Positions 1-8,807 of a stretch of 64,000 nucleotides of DNA are shown here, one piece after another; position 1 is the stretch's first letter, and the number at the start of each line of letters is the position of its first letter. The notes beneath the pieces were generated by a model, which made no database searches, was not told the origin of the DNA, and worked only from the letters and a program-made list of their open reading frames with translations. Made by a program: the position numbers and the translations under genes. This DNA comes from an uncultured Paracoccaceae bacterium (GTDB taxonomy: Bacteria > Pseudomonadota > Alphaproteobacteria > Rhodobacterales > Rhodobacteraceae), in NCBI GenBank assembly GCA_937138255.1, contig CAKZOU010000069.1, forward strand, positions 1 to 64,000. Reading direction: 5' to 3'.

Positions 1-530
1 AGCGCCGAGAGAGCCTCGGGCTGGGCCATGCTGGCCTTCGGTGCGGGGGCGCGCTTGGGGCGGGCGGGCTCGATCACCTCGTCATCGCCTTCCACGGCCT
101 TGGCCAGCGTGCCGCCCATCGCCATGACGGCGGGGGCCTTGTCTTTCAGTTCGATCACCACCCGCTGCGCTGTTTTCGGTCCAACACCCTTGGCCTTGGC
201 GATGGCGTTCCAGTCGCCAAGCGCAATCGCCCGGCTCACCCCATCGGCGCCCAGCGCCCCGAGGATCGCGGTCGAGGCCTTGGCGCCAATGCCTTGCACG
301 CCCATCAGGAGACGGTGCCATTCCTTCTCGACAAGGCTGGTGAAGCCGAAGAGCTGCAACAAGTCTTCGCGCACGAGGAGATCGGTATAAAGCGCCACCG
401 CCTCGCCCACAGGCGGCAGCGCGGCCATGGTTCGGTCGGAGACATAGACGAGATAGCCCACCCCTCGCACGTCGATCAGAACATGGTCGGTGGCGCGATG
501 CTCGAGGCGACCGGAGATCTTGCCGATCAT
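1..530 (-). CDS. ruvA: Holliday junction branch-migration protein RuvA (partial)
   Basis: RuvA binds four-way junctions as a tetramer and loads the RuvB motor during recombinational repair. Translating back from the ATG at 530 gives [11 protein letters not shown], an OB-fold start typical of RuvA, then two helix-hairpin-helix motifs (VQGIGAKAS and [10 protein letters not shown]) in the DNA-binding domain II. About 176 codons are open to the window edge. E. coli RuvA has 203 residues, so only the C-terminal RuvB-contacting domain III is missing, because of the window boundary and not a mutation. The start codon overlaps the ruvC stop by 4 nt, which points to translational coupling in a ruvC-ruvA operon. 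ruvB is expected just outside the window. Confidence 0.95.
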   Translation of the reverse strand, partial: MIGKISGRLEHRATDHVLIDVRGVGYLVYVSDRTMAALPPVGEAVALYTDLLVREDLLQLFGFTSLVEKEWHRLLMGVQGIGAKASTAILGALGADGVSRAIALGDWNAIAKAKGVGPKTAQRVVIELKDKAPAVMAMGGTLAKAVEGDDEVIEPARPKRAPAPKASMAQPEALSA

Positions 531-1036
531 GACGCAGCCCTCGCCACGGCGCGGGCAAGGTGCCCGGCCGATTGGCAATGATGGGCATGACAGATGGCAA
601 TGGCGAGCGCGTCGGCGGCATCTGGTCCGGCGATCTTCACGCCCGGAAGCTGCAGCCGCACCATATGGTCGATCTGGCGCTTGTCGGCGTGGCCAACGCC
701 CACCACGGCCTTCTTGACCGCGTTGGGGAGATATTCGCCAACCGCGATCCCCGCGTGCGCCGGCACCAGAAGGGCGATGCCCCGCGCCTGTCCAAGTTTG
801 AGCGTCGCCACAGCGTCTTTGTTGACGAAGGTCTGCTCAACTGCGGCGGCATTGGGCCGGTAGGTCGCGAAAACGGCGGAAAGCTGCGTGAACAGATCCA
901 GCAGACGCTCTGCCAGATCGGCGCCGCCGTCCGATTTGCAGGTGCCGTTCGCCACATGGGACAACCGCGAACCATCGACGTCGATGATTCCCCAACCCAT
1001 GTTCCGAAGGCCCGGATCGATGCCGATGACCCTCAT
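527..1036 (-). CDS. ruvC: Crossover junction endodeoxyribonuclease RuvC
   Basis: RuvC resolves Holliday junctions by paired cuts. The 169-residue protein has the family length and start ([16 protein letters not shown]). The four acidic metal ligands of the RNase H fold can be placed at D7, E67 (in AAVEQTF), D139 and D142 (in GPDAADAL). It is the first gene of the visible ruvCA unit and its stop overlaps the ruvA start. No LexA-type GAAC-N7-GAAC box was found by eye in the upstream region. Confidence 0.96.
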   Translation of the reverse strand: MRVIGIDPGLRNMGWGIIDVDGSRLSHVANGTCKSDGGADLAERLLDLFTQLSAVFATYRPNAAAVEQTFVNKDAVATLKLGQARGIALLVPAHAGIAVGEYLPNAVKKAVVGVGHADKRQIDHMVRLQLPGVKIAGPDAADALAIAICHAHHCQSAGHLARAVARAAS

Positions 1037-1353
1037 GCTCGCCCCTGTTCTTGATCACTTTGCGCTCAATTAGCACAAAAAGAGAACAAACGCCAAGAAG
1101 CTTTCACGAATGCTGCGCCGCAGAAAAGCCACAATTGCGGTCGCAACCCGCCTCTCGAAAGCGTCAAAGCGACATTCAAGACCACCATCTATGCCTTTTA
1201 TAATAGGGCTTTGGGATAGACCCCAAACCCATGATCCAATTGCATAGGACCTATGCAAAATCATCTCTGGAAATGTGGATTTGCCGGCTCTATCTGCCGC
1301 TCATCAAGATTTTCTCGCTGCGATGCAGCAGCCCCGACATAAGGATGTTTATC
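1037..1353. other. Intergenic region between ruvC and the DUF1127 gene
   Basis: About 317 bases without a convincing gene. The stretch is AT-richer than its surroundings and holds a perfect 19-bp palindrome (annotated separately) about 100 bases before the DUF1127 start. An open frame begins inside it at 1231, but the family match starts only at 1354, where there is a good ribosome-binding site, so the upstream codons are probably leader. No tRNA or recognisable riboswitch is visible. Confidence 0.6.
1240..1258. promoter_or_regulatory. Perfect 19-bp inverted repeat, candidate operator
   Basis: The sequence TTGCATAGGACCTATGCAA consists of two perfect 9-base arms around a single central A. It lies 95 bases upstream of the DUF1127 start at 1354. 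Size and symmetry fit a dimeric helix-turn-helix regulator such as a MarR-type protein. Which protein binds it cannot be told from the sequence. Confidence 0.45.
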
Positions 1354-1566
1354 ATGGTCGCCATCGACACCACCCGCGCCGCCGCTCCGGCCATCGCAAA
1401 CCGCATCATCTCCGCCATCTATGGCGCATCCGCTTCTTTCGCCGCCTGGAACGAAGCCCGCATGACCCGCAACGCCCTGTCGCGTCTGTCGGCCCGCGAG
1501 CTGGAAGACATCGGCCTGTGCCGTGGCGACATCGAAGAAATCGCCGCCCGCGGCGTTCGGTTCTAA
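1354..1566 (+). CDS. DUF1127 (YjiS-like) small protein
   Basis: A 70-residue protein with a C-terminal DUF1127 core: an arginine-rich helix (MTRNALSRLSARELEDIG) followed by LCRGDIEEIA. Small proteins of this family are often induced by stress in Rhodobacteraceae and some influence RNA turnover or phosphate responses; nothing specific can be assigned here. The ATG at 1354 is chosen because AAGGA at 1341-1345 sits 8 bases before it and the protein then has family length. A longer reading from 1231 would add unrelated residues. A strong intrinsic terminator follows, so the gene is probably monocistronic, and a palindrome upstream may control it. Confidence 0.8.
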   Translation: MVAIDTTRAAAPAIANRIISAIYGASASFAAWNEARMTRNALSRLSARELEDIGLCRGDIEEIAARGVRF

Positions 1567-1585
1567 TCTGAACCCACTCACGAAC

Positions 1586-1625
1586 AAGGCCGCGCCCGGT
1601 TGCCGGACGCGGCCTTTTCTTTTGC
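1586..1625 (+). terminator. Intrinsic terminator of the DUF1127 gene
   Basis: A 9-bp stem, AAGGCCGCG (1586-1594) paired with CGCGGCCTT (1608-1616), is followed by a T-rich run (TTTCTTTT). It lies 20 bases after the DUF1127 stop and before the convergent minus-strand gene. Confidence 0.88.
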
Positions 1626-1638
1626 GAAATACTTCAGT

Positions 1639-1983
1639 TCAGGGAAGAAGAGCTTCGATCTGATCCACGATCCAGATAGTCGCTGGATCGGCTTTCATGA
1701 CGATCGCGCCAATTTTTTCTACCGGCGTGCCTGTCTCAAGAATCGAAACCCGCTGTTCATAGGTGGCCTGCCCTAGGCTCATGAACAAGAACGCCTTGAA
1801 CAATACGGCGCCCACCAAAAGCGTTGCAATGCTGCCGATGGGGAATGCAGACCGCGACCGCCGATGGGTCGCAACCACAGTTCCATCTTCTTTGACCTGA
1901 TACTGAATGCCGTGCTTCATGCTGCCACGACGGGTGGCGATGTGCTCGAGGCGTCTACTAAAATCGGTATCGGCGCTTGTCAT
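1639..1983 (-). CDS. Small single-pass membrane protein, function unknown
   Basis: Reading from the ATG at 1983 gives 114 residues. The N-terminal half is basic and soluble, with a cluster of arginines (HRRSRSAF), followed by one hydrophobic segment (IGSIATLLVGAVLFKAFLFM, roughly residues 53-72) and a short C-terminal part (about 40 residues). I do not recognise a characterised family. A GTG at 2016 would add 11 residues; neither start has a strong ribosome-binding site. The gene lies between the DUF1127 terminator and prmA on the same strand as prmA, about 120 bases downstream of... the prmA start side being further right, so it could be co-transcribed behind prmA. Confidence 0.55.
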   Translation of the reverse strand: MTSADTDFSRRLEHIATRRGSMKHGIQYQVKEDGTVVATHRRSRSAFPIGSIATLLVGAVLFKAFLFMSLGQATYEQRVSILETGTPVEKIGAIVMKADPATIWIVDQIEALLP

Positions 1984-2101
1984 AACAATAACCCATTCGC
2001 AAGGCCCCCACCTCACTCGGCAAAAGTCATCGCCAAATGTGTCAACTTTGTGGCGAACCCCTTGGAAATGAACGAATCCGCCCGATCTCTTGTTCAGATC
2101 G

Positions 2102-2971
2102 TCACATTCGCCGCAGAGTTAGCGTCGACCAGTCAACAATCGATTGGTGTTCAACAAGATTGAAGCCGTGACGCGCATAAACCTCGATCACGGCCTCTGC
2201 CTGTTCATTGAGAATCCCCGAGAGAATCGCGAATCCTCCGGGGGCAAGATGCGCCGCCATGTCGGGCGCCAATGCGACAAGCGGGCCCTTCAGGATATTG
2301 GCGAAGACCAGATCGAAGGGCGCGGCGGCGTGCAGGGCGTCGGAATCAAATCCCGCCGCTTCCAGACAGATCACGCGCCCCTCAAGGCCGTTGAGGCGCA
2401 CATTGGTCTCGGCCACCTCGACCGCCACGGCATCAATATCAGAAGCAAGAACCGGGTTGGGGTAAACCCGCGCCGCGGCCATCCCCAGAACGGCCGTGCC
2501 ACAGCCGATGTCGGCGGTGTTCTGCGCGACAAAGCCCTCGTCGATCAGCCGGTCGAGCGCCCGCAGGCACCCAAGGGTTGTTCCGTGGTGGCCAGTGCCA
2601 AAGGCCATCGCCGCGTCGATCAAAAGGCCGATCCGACCCTCAGGGAGCTTGTCTGCATCATGGCTGCCATAGACGAAGAAGCGGCCCGCCTCGACCGGCG
2701 CGAGATCGCGCCGAACCTTGGCGACCCAGTCCTGATCTGGAACTTCCGAGATGATGAAATCGCGTGCGCCGTGGATCTTGGCCAGCAATGCAAGTGCGGC
2801 AAGGTCGGGCGGCTCGACGAAATAGGCGGCAACCTCCCAAAGCCCCGATCCGTCCTCGATCTCGAAGGTGCCAACGCCGGTCGGCTCCGGCTCGAGCCCT
2901 TCGCAGGCCAGCGCCAGACGGTCGGCGGCGTCGGGGTCAGCGATCTTGGCGATGGCGGAATAGGTCAGCAT
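2102..2971 (-). CDS. prmA: Ribosomal protein L11 methyltransferase PrmA
   Basis: PrmA trimethylates ribosomal protein L11 using S-adenosylmethionine. The 289-residue protein has the class I methyltransferase fold in its second half: FGTGHHGTT at about 124-132, the SAM-binding motif DIGCGTAVLG at 154-163, an acidic ASDID loop near 180, and the substrate motif NILKGPL at 225-231. The N-terminal third corresponds to the L11-recognition domain. Length agrees with the family. It lies 19 bases after the MFS transporter gene on the same strand, and could be read from that promoter. Confidence 0.93.
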   Translation of the reverse strand: MLTYSAIAKIADPDAADRLALACEGLEPEPTGVGTFEIEDGSGLWEVAAYFVEPPDLAALALLAKIHGARDFIISEVPDQDWVAKVRRDLAPVEAGRFFVYGSHDADKLPEGRIGLLIDAAMAFGTGHHGTTLGCLRALDRLIDEGFVAQNTADIGCGTAVLGMAAARVYPNPVLASDIDAVAVEVAETNVRLNGLEGRVICLEAAGFDSDALHAAAPFDLVFANILKGPLVALAPDMAAHLAPGGFAILSGILNEQAEAVIEVYARHGFNLVEHQSIVDWSTLTLRRM

Positions 2972-2990
2972 TTCGGCTCTCCGGTCGGAA

Positions 2991-4223
2991 TTATTCCGCC
3001 GCCTTCAGGAGCGGATTGGAAAAGATGGTCTCGTTTCCCGGACAAGGGTGCCGAGGAATGAAAAGCGCCAGCGTGAACGACACCGAGGCCATGGCCGCCG
3101 CAAGCAGGAACACCGCCGACGGCGAAACAAGCCAGAGATAGCCCAGCGCCGCCGGAAGGAACACCGCCGCGATATGGTTGATGGTGAAGGCCACAGCAGC
3201 GGTCGGCGCGATATCGGCCGGATCGGCGATCTTCTGGAAATAGGTCTTGAGCGCCAGCGCCATGGCAAAGAACAGATGATCAAGAACGTAGAGGGCGGAC
3301 GCGATCAGCACACCCCAGCCAAACCAGTAGATGCCGCCATATGCGAGAAAGACGCAGATCAGACCGGAGTATTCAATCAAAAGAGCCCGCCTCTCGCCAA
3401 AGGCGGAGACAAAACGTCCCATGAGCGGGGCGAAGATCATGTTGGCGACAAGGTTGATGAGAAAGAGCCCCGTCACCTGATGCACCTCGAAGCCGAACTT
3501 CTCGACCATCATGAAACCGGCAAAGACCGTAAAGATCTGGCGGCGCGCTCCGGCCATGAACTGCATGGCATAGTAGAGCCAGTAACGGCGGCGCAGGACC
3601 ATCTTCTTCAGTTGCGGGTTCGGTGCCTCATACTGGGGATAGGCCACCATGCAGAAGATCGCGACGAGAAAGGTAAAGCCGCCCGAGGCCATGAAGACAA
3701 AGTTGTAGGACAGATCGAAGGTCTTCCAGCTCAGGACAATGAGGATATAGGCAACCAGCGTCGCGGCCGAGCCTGCCGCCATGATCCAGCCGATCGTTTG
3801 CGGCGCGCGCTGCCTGTCGATCCACTGCAATTGCAGCGATTGGTTGACCGTCTCGTAATAGTGAAAGCCGATCGACGAGAGCATCGTGATCGTCAGAAGC
3901 CCGCCGAGCGAGGGAAACCACGCGGTGATCGCCGTCGCCGCGCCCAGAAGCGCAAGTGCGACGGTGCCCAGCACCTGCTCGCGCATGAACATAAGGATTG
4001 CGATGACGCCAATCGCCAGAAAGCCCGGGATCTCGCGCACTGTGTGCAGCCAGCCGATGTCGGAGCCATCGAAATCCGCAACCTCGATGACAAAGTTGTT
4101 GAGAAGCGCCGACCAGGTGGAAAAGGCCACAGGCATCGCCGCCGCCATAAGGAAAAGCAGCGTGATCGGCCGTCGCCAGAACGGCATCTGCGAGGCGTTG
4201 TGCAAAGGGACGGTCGATCTCAT
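2991..4223 (-). CDS. MFS transporter
   Basis: A 410-residue membrane protein with about twelve hydrophobic segments, a central cytoplasmic loop around residues 195-215 (PQYEAPNPQLKKMVLRRRYW) and the general layout of the major facilitator superfamily. Its substrate cannot be read from the sequence. It is transcribed divergently from a YeeE/YedE-type sulfur transporter across a 125-base gap that holds an FNR-like box, so a link with low-oxygen or sulfur metabolism is plausible. The ATG at 4223 is accepted; a start at the inner methionine near MPFWRRP (residue 13) is also possible. Confidence 0.85.
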   Translation of the reverse strand: MRSTVPLHNASQMPFWRRPITLLFLMAAAMPVAFSTWSALLNNFVIEVADFDGSDIGWLHTVREIPGFLAIGVIAILMFMREQVLGTVALALLGAATAITAWFPSLGGLLTITMLSSIGFHYYETVNQSLQLQWIDRQRAPQTIGWIMAAGSAATLVAYILIVLSWKTFDLSYNFVFMASGGFTFLVAIFCMVAYPQYEAPNPQLKKMVLRRRYWLYYAMQFMAGARRQIFTVFAGFMMVEKFGFEVHQVTGLFLINLVANMIFAPLMGRFVSAFGERRALLIEYSGLICVFLAYGGIYWFGWGVLIASALYVLDHLFFAMALALKTYFQKIADPADIAPTAAVAFTINHIAAVFLPAALGYLWLVSPSAVFLLAAAMASVSFTLALFIPRHPCPGNETIFSNPLLKAAE

Positions 4224-4280
4224 GGGCGCCGCTTACGCCGTTTTCGCTCCACAGGCGAGGCCAAAACACATTGTCATATT

Positions 4281-4294
4281 ATGATCTATATCAA
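4281..4294. promoter_or_regulatory. FNR/FnrL-like box
   Basis: ATGATCTATATCAA matches nine of the ten fixed bases of the FNR consensus TTGAT-N4-ATCAA; only the first base differs. It lies 58 bases upstream of the MFS start and 55 bases upstream of the YeeE-type gene start, in a short divergent promoter region. In Rhodobacteraceae, FnrL and related Crp/Fnr proteins use this sequence. Binding is inferred. Confidence 0.55.
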
Positions 4295-4348
4295 TGACGG
4301 TCCGGCGTCGTTCGAACATAACCGCTTCAAACCGATTCCGAGGCGAAG

Positions 4349-5461
4349 ATGACCTTCATTGATTTTGTCGAATGGCTGGGCGAAGCGCCCGTTTCCATGC
4401 TCATGGGCGCCGCGACAGGCATTACCTTCGGCGTCGCGGCACAGCGTTCCCGATTTTGCCTGCGTGCCGCGACCGTCGAATTCGCGCGGCGCAAACTTGG
4501 CCCCAGCGTCGCGGTCTGGCTCCTGACCTTTTCGACAGCCGTAGTCTGGGTTCAGGCCGCTAACCTTTCAGGGCTCATCAATGTGCAAGACGCCCGGATG
4601 ATGGCCGTGGCCGGCAGTTGGTCGGGCGCCATCATTGGCGGGCTGATGTTTGGCGTCGGCATGGTGCTGGCGCGGGGCTGCTCGGGGCGGCTCCTCGTCC
4701 TTGCCGCCACCGGAAACCTTAGATCGGTGGTATCGGGGCTGATCTTTGCGGTGGTCGCTCAGATGACAATCGGCGGCTGGCTCTCGCCCTTGCGCGACTG
4801 GATCGCCGCCCTGTGGGTCACACCGGGGGGCCGCAACATTGATCTTCTCGCGGCCCTGCATCTTCCCGACTATGCGGGGCTCGCCCTCGGCGTCGTGACG
4901 GCATTTCTTGCGCTCGAAATCTCGCGCCGCAACAAGATCGGCGCCTCGCGTCTGATCTTTGCCTCGGGGGTCGGCTTTTCGGTGGCGCTCGGCTGGGCGT
5001 TGACCTCGGCGCTTGCCCGTATCTCCTTTGAACCTATGCCCATCGAAAGCGCGACCTTCACTGGCCCGTCGGCGCATACGCTCATGTATTTCCTAGACCG
5101 CAATGCCGTTCTGGAATTCGACATCGGGCTGGTTCCGGGCGTCTTCATCGGCGCGTTCCTTTCTTCGATCCTCGCCAAGGAATTCACGTTTCAGGGCTTT
5201 GAAGGCGAGGCCAACATGCGCCGCGCGATGACCGGCGCGGCGATGATGGGCTTTGGCGGGATGCTCGCCGGCGGTTGTGCGATCGGCGCGGGCGTCACTG
5301 CCAGTTCGATCTTCACCGGCACGGCTTGGGTGGCGCTCACCTCGTTCTGGATCGGTGGAATGATTGCCGACTGGTTGATTGACCAGCCTCACGCCACCTG
5401 GCGGCCGCGTGCCGCCACGACCGCGTCCGCGGAGATGGCTTCGGCATCCAGCCCCGACTGA
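4349..5461 (+). CDS. YeeE/YedE family (TsuA-like) transporter
   Basis: A 370-residue polytopic membrane protein of the YeeE/YedE family, whose best-studied members (TsuA) import thiosulfate through cysteine relay sites. The conserved cysteines are visible: C37 in SRFCLRA, C111 in ARGCSGR and a third near residue 310 in AGGCAIGAG. Two pseudo-symmetric halves with glycine-rich membrane segments are apparent. Thiosulfate is the likely but unproven substrate. It is divergent from an MFS transporter, and an FNR-like box lies in the shared promoter. The last 73 bases overlap, tail to tail, the coding end of the flavin monooxygenase on the other strand. Confidence 0.85.
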   Translation: MTFIDFVEWLGEAPVSMLMGAATGITFGVAAQRSRFCLRAATVEFARRKLGPSVAVWLLTFSTAVVWVQAANLSGLINVQDARMMAVAGSWSGAIIGGLMFGVGMVLARGCSGRLLVLAATGNLRSVVSGLIFAVVAQMTIGGWLSPLRDWIAALWVTPGGRNIDLLAALHLPDYAGLALGVVTAFLALEISRRNKIGASRLIFASGVGFSVALGWALTSALARISFEPMPIESATFTGPSAHTLMYFLDRNAVLEFDIGLVPGVFIGAFLSSILAKEFTFQGFEGEANMRRAMTGAAMMGFGGMLAGGCAIGAGVTASSIFTGTAWVALTSFWIGGMIADWLIDQPHATWRPRAATTASAEMASASSPD

Positions 5462-6516
5462 CGCAGCTGCCCGTCTGGCGAGACGTAGTAGGAGCAGAAA
5501 TAAAGCCCATGTGCGGCTGTCCGCCCGCCCGAAACGAGAGGCTTGCCAGCGTCATCAAGAACATCTGGCATCGGCCCAAGGATGGGCCGCAGATCGACCC
5601 TGTAGCCGGTCGCAAAAATCACCGCATCATAGGCCGCCGATGATCCGCCCACGAAATGGCAGGTGCCCCTGGAAAAGCGCTCGGGGCCGGGCCTGATCCC
5701 AATCCTGCCCTTCTTGATCTGGGCCAAGGCGCCAACGTCGATCATCGGAATACGGCCGTCCTCGATCACTTGGGCGTTTGGGCCTTTGGGGGCGGAGCGG
5801 AGGCCATAGTCCTCGTTCCGCCCAAGCTTGAGCCAGAGGATCGGTGCGGTCAGCGCATCGACAATCTTGTAGGGGAGGATCTTGCGGAGGATGCCAAGCG
5901 AGGTCACGGGGATCCCGAAAAGCTCTTTGGGCAAAAGGTTCACCGGCCCACGCACCGCCATATCCACAGCCACGCCCGCCTCGGCGAGATCGAGCGCCAC
6001 GTCGCCCGCCGTATTGCCAAAACCCACCACCAAGACTTTCTTGCCCGCATAGGGCGCGGCGCTCTTGTAGGACGAAGAGTGAACCCAGTTGCCGCCGAAC
6101 TCTGCCAATCCCGTGAACTCGGGGACAAAGGGCGTGCCGTTCAATCCCGTGGCAAAGACAACAACAGGCGCCTCAGACACCCCTTTGGCATGGGTCACGC
6201 GCCAGCCGGAGTTCGAGGGTTTGACCGTTTCCACCGCACAGCCGAATTGCGGGCGCAGATCGAAATGCTCGGCGTAGGTCTGCAGATACTCGACCACCTC
6301 GTCCCGCGAGGGATATCGCGGCCCCCTGGGCATCGGCAGGCCGGGCAGGCCAGAGCGGCCCCGTGCGGTGTGAAGGTGAAGCCGGTCATAATGCCGCCTC
6401 CAACTGTCGCCGATCTTTTTGCCTGCATCAAGAATTTCAGGGGTAAATCCGGCCTTCTTAAGACAAGCCGCAGCGGCGAGCCCCGATGGCCCGGCCCCGA
6501 TTACAATCGCACGCAT
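5389..6516 (-). CDS. Flavin-containing monooxygenase-type FAD/NAD(P) oxidoreductase
   Basis: A 375-residue flavoprotein with an FAD-binding GAGPSG at 7-12, the FMO fingerprint FGGNWVHSSSY at 140-150, and a second Rossmann motif GFGNTAGD at 165-172 for NADPH. This arrangement is that of small bacterial and plant (YUCCA-like) flavin monooxygenases, which oxygenate soft nucleophiles or aromatic acids; the substrate is unknown. It lies 9 bases downstream of priA on the same strand, and its 3' end overlaps the YeeE-type gene by 73 bases. ATG at 6516 gives MRAIVIGAG directly, so the start is well fixed. Confidence 0.86.
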   Translation of the reverse strand: MRAIVIGAGPSGLAAAACLKKAGFTPEILDAGKKIGDSWRRHYDRLHLHTARGRSGLPGLPMPRGPRYPSRDEVVEYLQTYAEHFDLRPQFGCAVETVKPSNSGWRVTHAKGVSEAPVVVFATGLNGTPFVPEFTGLAEFGGNWVHSSSYKSAAPYAGKKVLVVGFGNTAGDVALDLAEAGVAVDMAVRGPVNLLPKELFGIPVTSLGILRKILPYKIVDALTAPILWLKLGRNEDYGLRSAPKGPNAQVIEDGRIPMIDVGALAQIKKGRIGIRPGPERFSRGTCHFVGGSSAAYDAVIFATGYRVDLRPILGPMPDVLDDAGKPLVSGGRTAAHGLYFCSYYVSPDGQLRQSGLDAEAISADAVVAARGRQVA

Positions 6517-6525
6517 GAAACCCCC

Positions 6526-8718
6526 TCAATAGAAACTCTGCGGATCTATATCGATTGTGAGCCGCAGATTCGTTGGCAGTTTGAACTGTCCGACCCATTC
6601 CGCCAAGGCCGCCTGTATCGGAGCCGCCTTGTCGGCCTTGACCAGAAGCCGTACCCGATGCCGCCCGCGAATACGGGCGATGGGCGCAGGCGCGGGGCCA
6701 TAGACCTCGGCCCCGATCCGGCGCAAGGGTTCGATGCGGCGGGCCATCTCGGAGCCAAGGTCAAAAACCTCCTGCACATTTGGGCTCGATAAAACGATCC
6801 CTGCCATGCGCCCGTAGGGCGGCACGCCTGCCGCCTTCCTTGCCGCCGCCTCGGCCGACCAAAACCCCTCTTCATCGCCCGACAGGATCGCCCGAATGAC
6901 GGGGTGTTCGGGTTGATAGGTCTGCAACAGCGCCTCGCCCGGCGTCTCGGCCCGCCCCGCGCGGCCCGCCACCTGTCGCATCAGTTGAAACGTGCGCTCG
7001 GCGGCGCGCAGGTCGGAGCCTTGCAGGCCGAGATCGGCGTCGATCACGCCGACGAGCGTCAGGAGCGGAAAGTTGTGCCCCTTGGCGACAAGCTGGGTCC
7101 CGATGATGATGTCGGTCCCGCCTTCGGCGATATTGGCGATGGCCTCTTTCAGCGCCCGTGCCGAGCCGAAAAGATCGGACGAGAGGACCGTGACCCGCGA
7201 CTCGGGGAAGACCGCCGCCACTTCCTCCGCCATCCGCTCGACCCCCGGCCCCACGGGCGCAAGCTTGCCCTCGACCCCGCAGGAGGGGCAGGCTGCGGGC
7301 ATCGGCTTGGTCTCGCCGCACTGGTGGCAGACGAGGCGCTTGAGAAAGCGGTGCTCGACCATCCGCGCATCGCAGTGATCGCAGCCGATCTGATGGCCAC
7401 AGGCCCGACAGAGCGTCACCGGCGCATAGCCGCGCCGGTTGAGGAAGATGAGCGATTGCTCGCCCTTCTGGGTCCGATCATTGATCGCCGCTTGCAGGCT
7501 CGGCGAGATCCAGCGGCCCGAGGGCACATCCTCGACCCGCATATCAATGGCGCTCATCTTCGGCATCACCGCCGCGCCGAAACGGCTCGTGAGCTCGAGC
7601 TTGCGGTATTTTCCCGCCTCGACATTGGCCCAGCTCTCAAGGCTCGGCGTGGCCGAGGCCAGAACCACCTGCGCTTCGTTCAACGAGGCCCGCAGCACCG
7701 CCATATCGCGGGCATTATACACAACACCATCTTCCTGCTTGTAGGAGGTGTCGTGCTCTTCATCGACGACGATCAGCCCCAGATCGCGGAACGGCAGATA
7801 CAGCGCCGAACGGGCGCCCACGACCAGTTGCGCCGCCCCTTGCCCCACCATGCGCCAGCAGCGGCGGCGTTCGGTCAGGGTCACGCCCGAATGCCATTCG
7901 GCGGGCGGCATGCCGAAGCGGGCCTCGACGCGATGGATGAATTCGTTGGTCAGGGCGATTTCCGGCAGAAGGACCAGCGCCTGCCGCCCTTGCCGCAGAC
8001 ATTCGGCCACCGCTTCGAGATAGACCTCGGTTTTGCCGGAACCGGTCACGCCCTGAAGAAGGGTGGTGCCATAGCGGCCTGACCGCACGCCCTCGCGCAG
8101 GATCTCGGCCGAGGCGGCCTGATCGTCGGCCAGAGACTTGCCGGCAAGGTCGGGATCAAGCGCGGGATAGGGCGTGTCGCGGGGGGTATCTTCCTCGCGC
8201 ACTGCGCCTTGTGTCACGAGGCCCTTGACGACAGAGGTGCCAACACCCGCCGCCTCGGCCAGTTCGCCAAGGGTGAACGACAACCCGCCGTAATCCCGCA
8301 AGACCTCGAGAACCCGCGCCCGCGCCTCGGTCAGCCGTTCGGGGGCGGCATCGCCCAGCCGATAGACCTTGCGCATAGAGGGCGCATCGCCAAGGCCCGG
8401 TGCACGGGTGGCAAGGCGCAGCATGGCGGGCATGGGCGTGAGGGTATAATCGGCCACCCGGCCAAGGAAATTCCGCATCTCCTCGCGCATGGGCGCGGCC
8501 TCGAGAACGCGGTTCACCGAGCGGATCTTGGAGAGATCGAAGTTGCCCTGCCCCGCCCCCCAAACCACACCCAAAACCTTGCGTGGCCCAAGCGGCACCT
8601 CGACGAATGCGCCGAGCCAGCAGCCCCCCTCTGGCGCCTTGTAGTCCAGAAGGCGATCGAGCGGCTGGGTGGTCAAGACCCCCACCAACTGGCCTTCATG
8701 GAAAAAATCCGCCGTCAT
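6526..8718 (-). CDS. priA: Primosomal protein N' (replication restart helicase PriA)
   Basis: PriA recognises stalled forks and reloads the replicative helicase. The 730-residue protein shows the N-terminal 3'-binding domain (MTADFFHEGQ onward), Walker A GVTGSGKTE at 223-231, a DEEH Walker B at 319-322 and the cysteine-rich zinc region (CRACGHQIGCDHC ... CHQCGETKPMPAACPSCG, about 425-470) inside the helicase core. The start at 8718 is preceded by GAGGG and matches the family N-terminus; an upstream in-frame start at 8808 would add 30 unrelated residues and overlap the transaldolase promoter. It is divergent from the transaldolase gene. Confidence 0.95.
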   Translation of the reverse strand: MTADFFHEGQLVGVLTTQPLDRLLDYKAPEGGCWLGAFVEVPLGPRKVLGVVWGAGQGNFDLSKIRSVNRVLEAAPMREEMRNFLGRVADYTLTPMPAMLRLATRAPGLGDAPSMRKVYRLGDAAPERLTEARARVLEVLRDYGGLSFTLGELAEAAGVGTSVVKGLVTQGAVREEDTPRDTPYPALDPDLAGKSLADDQAASAEILREGVRSGRYGTTLLQGVTGSGKTEVYLEAVAECLRQGRQALVLLPEIALTNEFIHRVEARFGMPPAEWHSGVTLTERRRCWRMVGQGAAQLVVGARSALYLPFRDLGLIVVDEEHDTSYKQEDGVVYNARDMAVLRASLNEAQVVLASATPSLESWANVEAGKYRKLELTSRFGAAVMPKMSAIDMRVEDVPSGRWISPSLQAAINDRTQKGEQSLIFLNRRGYAPVTLCRACGHQIGCDHCDARMVEHRFLKRLVCHQCGETKPMPAACPSCGVEGKLAPVGPGVERMAEEVAAVFPESRVTVLSSDLFGSARALKEAIANIAEGGTDIIIGTQLVAKGHNFPLLTLVGVIDADLGLQGSDLRAAERTFQLMRQVAGRAGRAETPGEALLQTYQPEHPVIRAILSGDEEGFWSAEAAARKAAGVPPYGRMAGIVLSSPNVQEVFDLGSEMARRIEPLRRIGAEVYGPAPAPIARIRGRHRVRLLVKADKAAPIQAALAEWVGQFKLPTNLRLTIDIDPQSFY

Positions 8719-8807
8719 AGGCCCTCGCGTTTTCCGGGGTTTCCGCTTCACCCTCCTTGAGGTAAACGCTGGCCCAATCCCTGCCAACCCGCCTTTAGGA
8801 GCACGCA

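Noticed and set aside
3048-4352. Long open frame (434 codons) on the plus strand opposite the MFS transporter
   Set aside because: Composition is highly charged and repetitive with no family match, as expected for antisense of a hydrophobic high-GC gene; the minus-strand protein has clear membrane segments.
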